Source: JAEUQQ01 sp963697285 (GTDB lineage: Bacteria > Acidobacteriota > Vicinamibacteria > Vicinamibacterales > JAFNAJ01). From it: a stretch of DNA of 64,000 bases. The stretch is taken from the NCBI GenBank assembly GCA_963697285.1, contig CAVONI010000002.1, positions 434,001 through 498,000 of the forward strand, read 5' to 3'. The position numbers were made by a program, and so were the translations under genes. This document shows, in pieces, positions 52,242 to 63,359 of this stretch (position 1 is the first letter of the stretch; the number at the start of each line of letters is the position of its first letter). The notes beneath the pieces are model-generated. The model was not told the origin of the DNA, did not search any database, and saw nothing but the letters and a program-made list of their open reading frames with translations.

Positions 52242-54305
52242 TCAGTCCGCCTGCGAAACCGTGGCTGCCAGGAGCGCAGACGACGCCTTGCGGACGCGTC
52301 CGCCCGCCGCGACACGCGACGCGATGACGTTGCCGAGCGCATCGACGCGGAAGCGGAAGTTCGGCGGGATCACCGTGGTGGCCTGCGCGCCGGCCAGGAT
52401 GGCCGGCCCCATCACCGCCGCGCCGGCCTCGAGTGTCTCGGTGCGGAACACCGGCGTGTCGACGGGCCGGCTGGTGAACCACGCCGGCCGCACCGTCAAC
52501 GGCGTCGGCGCCTCGCTGGTCGCGCTCGACGCACGCGGCAGGGCCGGCTTCGAGGTGATGCCGCTGGCCTTGACGCGCACGTTCACGATCTCGGCCGGGC
52601 GGGCCGGGTTCGAGTAGCCATACAGCCGTGCGTGCTGTGCGTCGAACGTCGCCCGGAATCCTGCGTCGAACGGCACGCTGATTTCGAACGACTGCCCCAC
52701 GTACCGCACGTCGAGCATGCGGTCGATCACCTGTCGTGACGCGTCGAATCCTTCGCGATCCAGGTCGGCATGCGCGCGGGCGACCAGCGGGTCGAACTGC
52801 GCCTCGATCCACGCCTCGTCTACCGCGTCGGCATGACGCAACACGCTCTGCGAGTAGTCCTTCGTGACGTCGGCGAGCAGCATGCCGAGGGCCGACAGCA
52901 CCCCCGCGTGCCGTGGGACGATGACCGTCGTGATGTCGAGCGTGTCGGCGATCTCGCACGCGTGCATGCCGCCGGCGCCGCCGAACGCGAGCAGCGCGAA
53001 GTCGCGAGGATCGAATCCACGCTGTACCGAGACGACCCGTATGGCGCGCTCCATGTTGGCGTTCGCGATCCGGATGATGCCGTGCGCCAACTGCGTCTCG
53101 CTCATCCCCAGCGTCTTGCCCATCGCTCGTGCGGCGACGCGCGCCCCGCTGACGTCGAGCGTCATCCGACCGCCGAGGAAGGCCCCGGGGTCGAGGCGGC
53201 CGAGCAGCAGGTTGGCATCGGTGACCGTCAACTCGGTACCGCGGCCATAGCAGATCGGGCCGGGATCGGCGCCGGCACTGCGAGGTCCCACGCGCAGGGC
53301 ACCGCCCGGATCGATGAAGGCGATCGAGCCGCCACCGGCCCCCACGGTGTGGATGTCGATGATCGGCAGGCGCACGGGGAAGTCGCCCACGGTCGACTCG
53401 GTGGTGACGCCGATGCCCCCGTCGATGAGGCTCACGTCGGTCGAGGTGCCGCCCATGTCGAAGCTGATGACGCGGGGAAAGCCCGCCGCCTCGGCGACGG
53501 CGAGCGCCCCCACGGCGCCCGCCGCGGGTCCCGACAGGATGGTCTGCACCGCCGCTGCGCGCGCCTGTGTCGCCGAGATCGAGCCGCCGTTCGACTGCAT
53601 GATGCTCAGCCGCGTGCCCTGCAGGGCGTCCTGGAGGCGGCCGAGATAGCTGTCCATCAACGGTGTGACGTAAGCGTTGACGACCGTGGTGCTCCACCGC
53701 TCGAACTCGCGGTACTCGGGCAGGATGACGTGCGACGCCGACACGCTGAACCCCTCGTCGCGAAGGCGGTCGGCGATCAGGCGCTCGTGAGCGGGGTTGG
53801 CGTAGGAGTGCAGCAGGCAGATGGCGACGCTGACCGCGCCGCCGTCGCGCAGCGACGTGACCAGGCCGTCGAGCACGGCGGGGTCGAACGGCGTGCGCAC
53901 CGACCCGTCGGCCAGCAGGCGCTCGTCAACTCCGAAGGTCATGCCGTCATCCACCAGCGGTGCGCGATCGGCCACCTGGAAGTTGTAGAGCTCCTTGCGG
54001 GTCTGCCGGCCGATGCGGAGCACGTCTTCGAAGCCGCGCGTGGCGACGAGGCCGACGCGCGCGCCACGACGCTCGAGTACCGCGTTCGTGGCCACGGTCG
54101 ATCCGTGGACGACGTCGAGGCCCGACATCGACGCCGTGGCGTCGTGACCGGCGGTGCGCAGCGCGAGGATCTCGTGGATCCCGTCGAGGATGGCGCGCGA
54201 CGGATCATCGGGCGTCGAGCGCACCTTGTGAACGAACAACTCGCGCCCGTCGAGCAGCACGAGGTCGGTGAACGTGCCACCGGTATCGACACCGATCCGA
54301 ATCAT
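52242..54305 (-). CDS. hyuA: hydantoinase/oxoprolinase subunit A
   Basis: A 687-residue HyuA-family subunit with an ASKHA-like ATPase core. It starts IRIGVDTGGTFTDLVLLDG (phosphate-1 motif), has HGSTVATNAVLERRGARVG, SGPAAGAVGALAVAEAAGF, SFDMGGTSTDVSLIDGG (phosphate-2) and FGGAGGMHACEIAD. The ATG at 54305 begins two residues before the first beta strand and is clearly right. It is the first gene of the hyuA-hyuB-MFS unit. I see no promoter or regulator in the 114 bases between it and the terminator hairpin of the TonB gene. Confidence 0.93.
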   Translation of the reverse strand: MIRIGVDTGGTFTDLVLLDGRELFVHKVRSTPDDPSRAILDGIHEILALRTAGHDATASMSGLDVVHGSTVATNAVLERRGARVGLVATRGFEDVLRIGRQTRKELYNFQVADRAPLVDDGMTFGVDERLLADGSVRTPFDPAVLDGLVTSLRDGGAVSVAICLLHSYANPAHERLIADRLRDEGFSVSASHVILPEYREFERWSTTVVNAYVTPLMDSYLGRLQDALQGTRLSIMQSNGGSISATQARAAAVQTILSGPAAGAVGALAVAEAAGFPRVISFDMGGTSTDVSLIDGGIGVTTESTVGDFPVRLPIIDIHTVGAGGGSIAFIDPGGALRVGPRSAGADPGPICYGRGTELTVTDANLLLGRLDPGAFLGGRMTLDVSGARVAARAMGKTLGMSETQLAHGIIRIANANMERAIRVVSVQRGFDPRDFALLAFGGAGGMHACEIADTLDITTVIVPRHAGVLSALGMLLADVTKDYSQSVLRHADAVDEAWIEAQFDPLVARAHADLDREGFDASRQVIDRMLDVRYVGQSFEISVPFDAGFRATFDAQHARLYGYSNPARPAEIVNVRVKASGITSKPALPRASSATSEAPTPLTVRPAWFTSRPVDTPVFRTETLEAGAAVMGPAILAGAQATTVIPPNFRFRVDALGNVIASRVAAGGRVRKASSALLAATVSQAD

Positions 54306-54419
54306 GAGCTGACTCCGTCCGACCCGCCACGCGGTGCCCACAGGTTGCCCCTGGGAGGTCTGGCAGGTGCACGTCTCCCGTGAGCTCGCATGGAGCCCTT
54401 GCGGCGGCCCGAGCGACCG

Positions 54420-54445
54420 GGCCCGGAGGCGAACGCCTCCGGGCC
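54420..54445 (-). terminator. strong hairpin after the TonB receptor gene
   Basis: A perfect 12-bp stem (GGCCCGGAGGCG with its complement) has a two-base loop, 14 bases past the receptor stop on the minus strand. No T-tract follows. It separates the receptor from the hyu operon. Confidence 0.7.
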
Positions 54446-54459
54446 AGCGGCCTGCGGGA

Positions 54460-57318
54460 CTAGAACATGTACCGCACGGCCAGTTCGACCTGGCGCGAGG
54501 GCGCGTTGATGTTCGGGAGCAGGGACAGCGTTTGTCCGAACGTCGCGGCGGTGATGTTGTTGGCCGGGATGCCGAAGTTGGCGCGTCCGGCAACGTTGAA
54601 CAACTGTGCGATCAACTCGAGCCGCTGGCTGGCGCCGAACTGGAACACCTTCGAAAGGCGCAGGTCGATGTTGGCGAACCCGGGGCACGCCACCTCGGCA
54701 ACCGGCAACAGGCCCCGCCCGGTGCGGAAGGTGTTGATCGCCTCCATGCTCAGGTCGCGGCAGCCGCTGAAGCGGGTCACGCCCGCCGGGATGTCACCCG
54801 TGTAGCCGTCGACGTTGAGGTCGAGGCTCGTCGTCGGGTTCATCGGCAGGCTCGAGCGAAGGTCGATGATGGTCGAGGCCTGCATCTCCCATGGCAACTG
54901 CACGATGCCGCTCATCACCAGGCGGTGCCGTCGGTCGGCCGCACCCGGGTACGTCTCCTTGAAGAACCCGTAGCGGTCGCCGTAGACGTTCTGGAAGCTG
55001 TCGTCCTCGGACTTGCTGAGCGTGTACGACGCCAGGTACTGGTAGCGGTTGCTCATGCGCTTCTCGAACTTGAGCAGCAGGGCGTTGTAGCGATTGTCGG
55101 CGGTCGACTGCCACTGCGACACGCGCGCGAACTGCGGGTAGGGGCGCACGCGCGTCACCTGGTCTGGCAGGTTCAGGTCGACGGTGTCGCGGTCGGACTT
55201 CCGCTGGACGATGATGACGTCGGCGGTGATGCCGAAGTCGCGGCCGAGCATCTTCGACGCCCCGGCACTGAACTGGTGCGCGTAGGCGCTCACCGTGGCG
55301 TTGTCCATCACCGTGATGTTGGGCGGAGCCGTCGAGATGAACTGGTCGCGCGACTTCCCCTGCAGCGGGTCGGGGAAGCTCGGGTTGCTGATGATGATCG
55401 GCTTGCTCTGCGGCCACGTCAGCTCGCCGAAGTTCTGCAGCGTCCGCATGTTGTCGTAGAACAGCCCGTACCCGGCGCGCAGGGTCAGGCGGCCGTTGTT
55501 GGTGGCATCCCACACGAGGCCGATGCGCGGTCCCCAGTTGTTCTTGTCACCGCGCGTGTCCGACCCTTCATGGAACGGGATCGGCAGCGGGTAGCCGAAG
55601 CCTGGCCCGAGCTTGTCCTCGATCCGCCCGAGCAGGTCGTCGAGATCTTCGTTGAACGAGCCGAACTGCCGGTCGTAGCGGAGGCCCGCGTTGACCGTCA
55701 GCGTGTCGCCGAGTCCTCCAGTCGTCCTGCACGAAAACGGCGAACTGCTTCGTGGGGATCTCGGCGTAGGTCGGCAGGTTGTTCGTGTACTGCGTCGGGT
55801 AGGTCGTGCGGTCGTTGACGTTGTACTCGACGTCGCGCGGGAAGGTCCACGACCCGAGCGGTGATCCCATGTTGTCAGACCGGAAGGTGATGTAGCTGAA
55901 GTCCACGCCGACCTTGAACTGGTGCGCGCCGGTGGTCCACGACGTGTCGTTCCTCGCCTGGAAGCGCTTCTCTGGACCCATCTGGCTGTTGCCGCATCCG
56001 CCCAGCCCCAGCGACGGGTAGTTGTAGATCGCCGTGCAGAGGTCGAGCCGGTCGGCGCCGAAGTCGCCTGGTTCCCACGAGCCGTGGCTGTAGGGCGGGG
56101 CGACCTCGTACTTCGCGTAGGCGTACTGCAAGCGGAAGTCGTTGATCAGCTGCGAGTTCGCCACCCAGGTGTGCCCGAAGACGTACGAGTCGCGCGGCAC
56201 CGCGAAGTCGAAGCTGTTGGTCGGGTGCACGCGACCGCCGGCCGTGATGATCGGGCGGTACTCGACCTCCTGCGCCGCGCGCAGGAAGATGCTCTGCGAC
56301 GCCGACAGCTGGTGATCGACCTTCGCTGTGTACGTCCAGCGATACTGATCGCTCTGGTAGGTGCCTTCGTACTGCGGCCAGCGACCGCCCGCGTTCACCG
56401 TGAAGAACTGGTTCTCGTCGGTGCGCTCGAGCGCGAGGAAGTAGTGCGTCCGGTTCTTGATGATCGGACCACCCACGGTGCCGCCGTACTGGTAGCGGCG
56501 GAAGTCGGGCTTCTCGGTTTCGAAGTAGGTCTTCGCCGTCAGCGACTTGTCGCGGAAGAACGTGAACGCGGAGCCGCTCAGGTCGTTCGTGCCCGACTTG
56601 GTGACCACGCTGAGCATGCCGCCGGTGGCCAGGCCGAACTCGGCCTTGTAGGTCGATGACGACACCTTGAACTCGCGGATGGAGTCCATCGCGAAGTTCT
56701 GGCGCGGCTCGCCCATCTGCGCCCACGTGTTGTTCACGCCGTCGACGACGAACCCGTTGGAGTACTCGCGGGTGCCGGCGCCGATGTTGACGTTGCCGCG
56801 GTAGAAGAAGCCGCGGATGTTGTCCTGCGAGACGCCCGGGGTCAGCATCGCGAGGTCGATCCAGCGGCGCGACGCGACGGGCAGGTCCTGGATCTGCTGG
56901 TTGCTGACGCTCGTGGCGACCGTCGACTGGGTCGTGTCGACCAGCGGCGTGTCGGCCGCCACGGTCACCGACTCGCTGACGGTCGCCGGCTTGAGCGTGA
57001 CGTTGATGGTCACCGACTGGTCGATGACCAGCGAGAGACGCTCCTGCGTCTCGGTGTTGAACCCGGGGAGTTCGGTCACGACGGTGTAGAGACCGGGGGG
57101 CAGCGCCTGCAGGCGGTACGTTCCCTTGTCGTCGGAGACGGCCACGCGGGCCAGGCCGGTCTCGGTGTTGCGCGCCGTCACGGTGGCGCCGGGGATCACG
57201 GCTCCGCTCTCGTCCTTGATCGTGCCGACGATCTGGGCGTTCTGCGCCTGCGCCAGATCAGCGCCGAGCCACCAACGATCCCAGCGAGCACGACAAGTCC
57301 CACGTACCACTTCCGCAT
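54460..57318 (-). CDS. Oar-like TonB-dependent outer-membrane receptor, frame interrupted twice
   Basis: An outer-membrane receptor of about 952 residues. It has a signal peptide (RKWYVGLVVLAGIVGGSA) and a carboxypeptidase-regulatory-like domain (QIVGTIKDESGAVIPGATVT, DDKGTYRLQALPPGLYTVV). A plug follows (TVATSVSNQQIQDLPVASRR, GGMLSVVTKSGTNDLSGSAF), then a long beta barrel ending in the aromatic SRQVELAVRYMF. Two breaks are needed to read it. One lies near 57250-57260, just after the signal peptide (one base missing); the other near 55715-55720 after VFVQDDW (one base extra). They cancel, so start and stop are in the same frame. GAGGAGG stands six bases before the ATG at 57318. It probably imports peptides or oligomers with the M14 peptidase next door. 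Confidence 0.85.
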
Positions 57319-57405
57319 ACCCAACCTCCTCAACCCGCACACTGGACGGCGAACGCCGCCCGGGGCGGCCAGTGAACAACGACACAGCGGGATACCGTGA
57401 TGAGT

Positions 57406-57421
57406 AGCAAGCAGCACACCA
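57406..57421 (-). promoter_or_regulatory. candidate sigma-54 promoter of the TonB receptor
   Basis: On the minus strand TGGTGTG-CTGC-TTGCT has the invariant GG and GC of -24/-12 promoters at the right spacing (TGGCACG-N4-TTGCW consensus). It ends 88 bases before the start codon, almost the same distance as the like element at the M14 gene (89). Confidence 0.5.
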
Positions 57422-57513
57422 ACGGCGCCGCTCGCTCGATTTCTGCGAATTCGCCCTGATCCGCACGTGCGGCCGGCTCGGCCGGTCCGCACGCGCGGCT
57501 GGCGTGCAACACT

Positions 57514-57526
57514 CTGCTGCAACAGA
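57514..57526. promoter_or_regulatory. candidate enhancer site for the NtrC-type regulator (receptor side)
   Basis: CTGCTGCAACAGA is identical, all 13 bases, to a site upstream of the M14 gene. Its core TGCTGCAACA is a near palindrome (TGYTGCARCA), and a second TGCAACA half lies 13 bases away at 57505. It stands about 93 bases upstream of the -24 element. Confidence 0.55.
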
Positions 57527-57530
57527 TCGT

Positions 57531-57600
57531 CCCGCCTTCGCGCTTGCGCGCTTCGGCGAGGCGGGCTCCGGTCGCGCTTGCGCGCGGAGGCGGGCAGGGG
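57531..57600. repeat. GC-rich repeat cluster with hairpin
   Basis: CCCGCCT (57531) and AGGCGGG (57559) form a stem, and the string GCGCTTGCGCG occurs twice (near 57540 and 57575). The cluster follows the M14 stop on the minus strand and may act as its transcription end or be a REP-like element. Confidence 0.5.
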
Positions 57601-57606
57601 CTCACA

Positions 57607-60600
57607 TCATTGCTGCGTGGTGCGGGCCGCCGCCGGTGGCTTCCCGGGCTTCAGCGGTCTCACCCTCAGCAAGGTGCGCGTCGCCGCGTCACGCTGCCCG
57701 TCCTCTTCGATTCGCTCGACCTTGCCTTCGCCCTCCTGGAGGAAGCGGACGTTCGCCATCAGGAACGAGAAGCCGGGCTTCGTGGTCAGGTCGAGCCAGG
57801 CGCCCTGCGCCGTCTCGTCGGGCGACTCGGTCATGCCGACGAAGTACGTCACCTGCGGCCACGCGTTCATCGCGAAGCGACCGCCGCCGCCACCGCCGCC
57901 GCCACGGCCACCGCCCGCGCGTCGAGGCCCTGACGGCTCACCGGTCTCCGGATCCGAGTAGTAAATCGCGGTGTCCTTGTAGATTTCCTGCCCATACACG
58001 AACGGCGCGTACCCGAACGCCCAGCGGCGATACCGCGACTGGTGCCTGAGGTTCATGGCGCGCACGTCGGCGTTGCTGTTCATCTCGCGCACCAGGTTCT
58101 CGCGGATGCGATCGAGGACGACGCCGTGCTCGGGATACCGCGGGTCTCGAAGCACGTTCATCGACGTCCACCACCCCCGCGACGACAGGTACGAACGGAA
58201 GCCCGGCGGCACGTAGCCTGCGAACTGCTGCACCCACTCGTGCGACGGGTACCCGTGCGGATTGAGGTAGATGTCTGGCAACCAGTCTCGCCAGACCCGC
58301 GTGCGCACCAGCGACTCGGGCAACAGCGGGTCGGCCATGCCCACCTGCGAGCCGACGTCCATGCCGAGCGCGCTGTAGCGCCCCGCGTGCAGCATGTGCG
58401 TGGGCGTGAGCTTCTGCAGCTCGTACGCCATGGCCGCGCCGTCGGGATTCTCGACCGGGTGCAGCACCACGTTCACACGCGTGAGGATGGCCTTGTACGC
58501 CGGGTCGGTGAGCAGCAACTCCCCCAGCCTGAGGATGTGGCTCGTCGACGAGACCTCGTTGGCGTGCTGGCGGCCGGTGATGAAGATGGTCGGCTTCGCG
58601 GTGGTCAGCTTGGCCAGCGACACGAGCCCTCCGCCGCCGGGCAGGCGAATCTCGAGGACCGATATCGGGAGGCCGCGATACGAGCGGCCCGCGCGGTACG
58701 CCGCGACCTCGGGGAAAGCCGACAGCTTGCGCACGATGTCTTCGCTTTCCTCAGGGCTGATCACGTGGTCCCACGTCACCAGCGGCGACGGCGGCTTCGC
58801 AGACGCGGTGTGCACGGCCGTCGGCGCGCTCTCTCCCGAGTACGGGATCACGGCGCGTGCGCTCGCTTCCTTCGACTCCACCGCCAGCGCCACGCCAGCC
58901 ACGTGCTCGTACGACAGCGACTGCTTGTAGGCGCCGGCACGCTGGAGGCGCGCCAGGCCGGCGATGGCGTCGAGCGCGCGGGCAGCGTCGCGATCGTCTT
59001 TCACGTCGACCCGCAGCTCGAGTTCCGCCACCTTGTCTGCCGTCACGACGGCACGCTGCGCGACCGTCGTCGAGACATCCACCTTCGGGATGTCGCGTGA
59101 GACCTTCACGGGCTTCTCGGTTCCCTCCACCTTGTAGGAAATCTCGAACCGCGGCTTGGTCGAGGCGTTTCCGGCATACAGGAAGCGCACCGTCCCGGGC
59201 TGGCCGCGGCGCTCCGGGTGGATGATCGGGAACACCTTGCCGGGCGCCGCCAGGCGCCGACGGACCGTCGTCCGGCCGATCGCATCGAAGAAGTCGAGCG
59301 TCACGAAGTAGAGGTCTTCGTGCAGCGCCTCGAGCGACGAGACGAGTTCCTCATCGACGCCGATGCGGTAATCGGGCTCGCTCATCGTGACGTCGACGTC
59401 GAAGTCGCGGTGAAACGGCTGCTTGTCGGGCATCGGGCGGTTGTCGGTGACCTTCATCACGTAGTCGTACATCTTGGGCAGCACCGACGACTGGTAGTGC
59501 GCCCACACGCGCTCCGGGTCGGTCTCGATGCGCGCATCGGCCACCGTCGCGTCGCCCACCTTCGCCGTGAGCCAGCCCGTCGTCCCGGTGACGCGCGCCC
59601 AGCCCGGAAACTTCTCCAGGTACTCGCGGGCGACGGTCTTGGGGCTGAACGCGGCCTTGCTCACCGACTTCCCGCCGCCGTCGAACGCCTCGAAACGGTA
59701 GGTCTCGCCAGGCGTGTCGACCTGCTCGATGCTGAACGCGTCGACCGGCAGGCCCAGTTCGCGGGCGAAGATCTCGTCGACCGGGTACAGCTCGTGGATC
59801 CAACGCGTCGGCACCTCGTAGAACTTCTGCGCCTTTGACAGATCAACGGGAAGCCGCGCGACCTCGATGCGCACGCGGCGGACACCTCGCCCCTTGAGCG
59901 ACGGGATGACTTCTTCGACCAGCCACGAGAAACCCTGCTTGTAGGCCGAACGCACGCGGACGTTGGCGTCCTGCGCTCCGGCCGCCTTGACCTGCGCGCG
60001 GATCTCGTCGGCCAGCTGCCGCCTGAACTCCGGCGCCTCGCTGACGCGGGCCTCGATGTCGACGCGTGCGCCAGCCGTGACCTTGGGCAGGACCTCTGTC
60101 TTGAGACGCTCGCGGAGATCGTCGACCTCCCAGGGCACCTGCATCGTGTCGTCGAACACCGTCTCGGGATCGGTCATCCCGCGGCTCTTGACGGTGACGT
60201 TCTGGATCTTCAGCTTCTCGCGCACCCGCGCACCCACGAACGCGTCCACCGCGGGATCGCCCGCCTCGAGGAAAATGGCCACCTCGGCAGACTGGATGCC
60301 TGTCGCGGTGATGCCGTCGAGGGCATTGTCGAGTTCAGCCAGCATGAGGCTCGCCTGCCCGGCGCCGGTGCGCGCCTGCAGGAACCGTGTCATCTCCGTC
60401 GACACGTCCTGGTACGTCAGGCTCCCGCGCCGGGCGTCCCAGACGTAAGGCACGCGTTCCGCGAGATAGCGGGCAGCGGCTTCGGTACCCGCCGCGTTGC
60501 CGCCGGTGACCACCGTGGCAGTCTGGTTGCCGAACGCGCGGGGCACGACCTGCACGAGTCCCTGGCCAGCCGCGAGGTCGCCGGGGCGCACGCGGCCGAT

Positions 60601-61827
60601 CTTCGTCAGGGTGTCGGTAAGGGGATTGTCGCGGCCCACGAGAATCGGTGACGTCTCGCGCGTCGGGTCGCTGATCTTGCCGACGGGACGCGTGATGGGC
60701 AGCGTAATCCCCGTTGATTCGAGCCCGAGACGTGCCGCGATGTGCGCGGCGTGGACAGCATCGGGATCTCGACCGAGCACCAGCATCGTCTCGGTGCGGT
60801 CTGGGATGAGGTCGGTGTAGCTGTCGCCGAACCACCCGTCGATCGAATAGGGATTGGTCAGGTCGAACGTCTTGGCGGGCGCGGGCGCGGCGGCCGCGGT
60901 TGCCCCGCGCTCGCCGGGCGAGTCGGTCGCCAGTTCATCCGGATCGATCGGGGGCGTCAGGGTCCGCGGGTTCAGCCCCGCGCGGCTGACGCGCCCGCGT
61001 CCCACGACCTTGCCGCCAGCGACCACGTCGACGACGGTCTCGGCCGCATTGGCGAAGTTGAGGGTCTGGGGTTCGCGGCCGCGACGATGCGCGAGGTCGA
61101 GTTGTTCGAGCGCCGTGAGCGCGCGCGTGCCGTCGGCGGCGCCCACCGATACCCGCGCCACGACTTGCGCCACGCCACGGCGGTCCTTGTCGACGATGAG
61201 CGCCGTGATGGCGGGGGCCTGGGCAGTGACGCGCTGCGACCTCAAGAACAGGGCGATCTGCTGCTCGATTGCACCGATCGTGATGCCGGTCATGCCCCAC
61301 AAGCGCGGGAGTCGCGCGCCGAACTCGGCGCCCGCTGCGACGGTGCCGTCGTTGTCGGCCCCGGCGATCACGACGGCCATCCCGCCGCCGACCGGCGATT
61401 CCACCAGTGCCACGAGGCCCTGTCCGGCCGTCAGGCTCTTCAGGTCGATGGCGCCGCGTCCGGCGAGCGCCGCGACGTGGACGTTGTCGCGGCCGACGAA
61501 GATGGGCAGGATGTCGCCGGTCAGGGTCTCGTTGTCGCGCATCAACACGGGCAGCACGGCCTCGGAGGTTTCGAACCCGAGGCGCCCGGCGATGTTGGTG
61601 GCCGCGTCCATGTCACCCACCGTCGGCGCCGCGGGCACGACGACACGCGCGGCGATGCGGTCGGCGATACCGTCACCGTTCGTGTCGCGCGCCAGGCCGC
61701 GCGACAGGTCGAACAAGGCGGTCAGGCTCGCGCCGGGCGCCTCGCCCACCGCAGGCGTCGATTGCTCGGCGGCGATCACCGCCGTTGCCACCAGGGCCAC
61801 ACACAAGGTCACTCGAGGCAGCTTCAC
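57607..61827 (-). CDS. very large secreted M14-family metallopeptidase
   Basis: A 1406-residue exported protein, three to four times the size of a plain carboxypeptidase. The order is a signal peptide, a region with a calcium-loop-like DTNGDGIADR near residue 40, and two related N-terminal modules (about 50-190 and 330-480), each with a VGRDN segment and a GQGLV segment. A long middle region follows, and from about residue 1030 an M14 catalytic domain. That domain has zinc ligands in TGRQHANEVSS (HxxE, about 1087) and NPHGYPSHEW (about 1192), with a likely catalytic Glu in VGMTESPDE. A Gly/Arg-rich insert lies near 1300. The GTG at 61827 follows GGGAG by nine bases. A candidate sigma-54 promoter lies upstream. 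Confidence 0.87.
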   Translation of the reverse strand: MKLPRVTLCVALVATAVIAAEQSTPAVGEAPGASLTALFDLSRGLARDTNGDGIADRIAARVVVPAAPTVGDMDAATNIAGRLGFETSEAVLPVLMRDNETLTGDILPIFVGRDNVHVAALAGRGAIDLKSLTAGQGLVALVESPVGGGMAVVIAGADNDGTVAAGAEFGARLPRLWGMTGITIGAIEQQIALFLRSQRVTAQAPAITALIVDKDRRGVAQVVARVSVGAADGTRALTALEQLDLAHRRGREPQTLNFANAAETVVDVVAGGKVVGRGRVSRAGLNPRTLTPPIDPDELATDSPGERGATAAAAPAPAKTFDLTNPYSIDGWFGDSYTDLIPDRTETMLVLGRDPDAVHAAHIAARLGLESTGITLPITRPVGKISDPTRETSPILVGRDNPLTDTLTKIGRVRPGDLAAGQGLVQVVPRAFGNQTATVVTGGNAAGTEAAARYLAERVPYVWDARRGSLTYQDVSTEMTRFLQARTGAGQASLMLAELDNALDGITATGIQSAEVAIFLEAGDPAVDAFVGARVREKLKIQNVTVKSRGMTDPETVFDDTMQVPWEVDDLRERLKTEVLPKVTAGARVDIEARVSEAPEFRRQLADEIRAQVKAAGAQDANVRVRSAYKQGFSWLVEEVIPSLKGRGVRRVRIEVARLPVDLSKAQKFYEVPTRWIHELYPVDEIFARELGLPVDAFSIEQVDTPGETYRFEAFDGGGKSVSKAAFSPKTVAREYLEKFPGWARVTGTTGWLTAKVGDATVADARIETDPERVWAHYQSSVLPKMYDYVMKVTDNRPMPDKQPFHRDFDVDVTMSEPDYRIGVDEELVSSLEALHEDLYFVTLDFFDAIGRTTVRRRLAAPGKVFPIIHPERRGQPGTVRFLYAGNASTKPRFEISYKVEGTEKPVKVSRDIPKVDVSTTVAQRAVVTADKVAELELRVDVKDDRDAARALDAIAGLARLQRAGAYKQSLSYEHVAGVALAVESKEASARAVIPYSGESAPTAVHTASAKPPSPLVTWDHVISPEESEDIVRKLSAFPEVAAYRAGRSYRGLPISVLEIRLPGGGGLVSLAKLTTAKPTIFITGRQHANEVSSTSHILRLGELLLTDPAYKAILTRVNVVLHPVENPDGAAMAYELQKLTPTHMLHAGRYSALGMDVGSQVGMADPLLPESLVRTRVWRDWLPDIYLNPHGYPSHEWVQQFAGYVPPGFRSYLSSRGWWTSMNVLRDPRYPEHGVVLDRIRENLVREMNSNADVRAMNLRHQSRYRRWAFGYAPFVYGQEIYKDTAIYYSDPETGEPSGPRRAGGGRGGGGGGGGRFAMNAWPQVTYFVGMTESPDETAQGAWLDLTTKPGFSFLMANVRFLQEGEGKVERIEEDGQRDAATRTLLRVRPLKPGKPPAAARTTQQ

Positions 61828-61915
61828 GTCGTTGTCTCCCGTGGACGAATGACGGACTCCCGGAGCGAGCGTCCGTGCCGACCTGACTGGCTGAGAATGA
61901 GAACGGCGGGAACGC

Positions 61916-61931
61916 AGCAAGGTTCGTTCCC
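61916..61931 (-). promoter_or_regulatory. candidate sigma-54 promoter of the M14 gene
   Basis: On the minus strand GGGAACG-AACC-TTGCT matches the -24/-12 consensus TGGCACG-N4-TTGCW at all but two fixed positions, with GG and GC exactly spaced. It ends 89 bases before the start codon. Confidence 0.65.
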
Positions 61932-62012
61932 GCACAGCCGGCAGGGCGCGACTGCAGGAAACTGGCGAAAACGCGCTGGTGAGGGTCGCGCGAACGGTCG
62001 GCGCGAAACGAA

Positions 62013-62025
62013 CTGCTGCAACAGA
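62013..62025. promoter_or_regulatory. candidate enhancer site for the NtrC-type regulator (peptidase side)
   Basis: CTGCTGCAACAGA is the same 13-base motif as at 57514-57526. It lies about 82 bases upstream of the -24 element, one helical turn different from the receptor site, and just past the stop of the regulator gene itself. Confidence 0.6.
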
Positions 62026-62030
62026 ATGTG

Positions 62031-63343
<1,313 letters not shown>

Positions 63344-63359
<16 letters not shown>

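Noticed and set aside
50773..53697. A 974-codon open frame on the same strand as hyuA/hyuB in another frame
   Set aside because: It overlaps two genes with full family motifs and its product is Arg/Gly-rich with no recognisable domain.
57531..57600. CRISPR-like repeats
   Set aside because: Only two copies of an 11-base GC string with no regular spacers; treated as hairpin/REP-like sequence.
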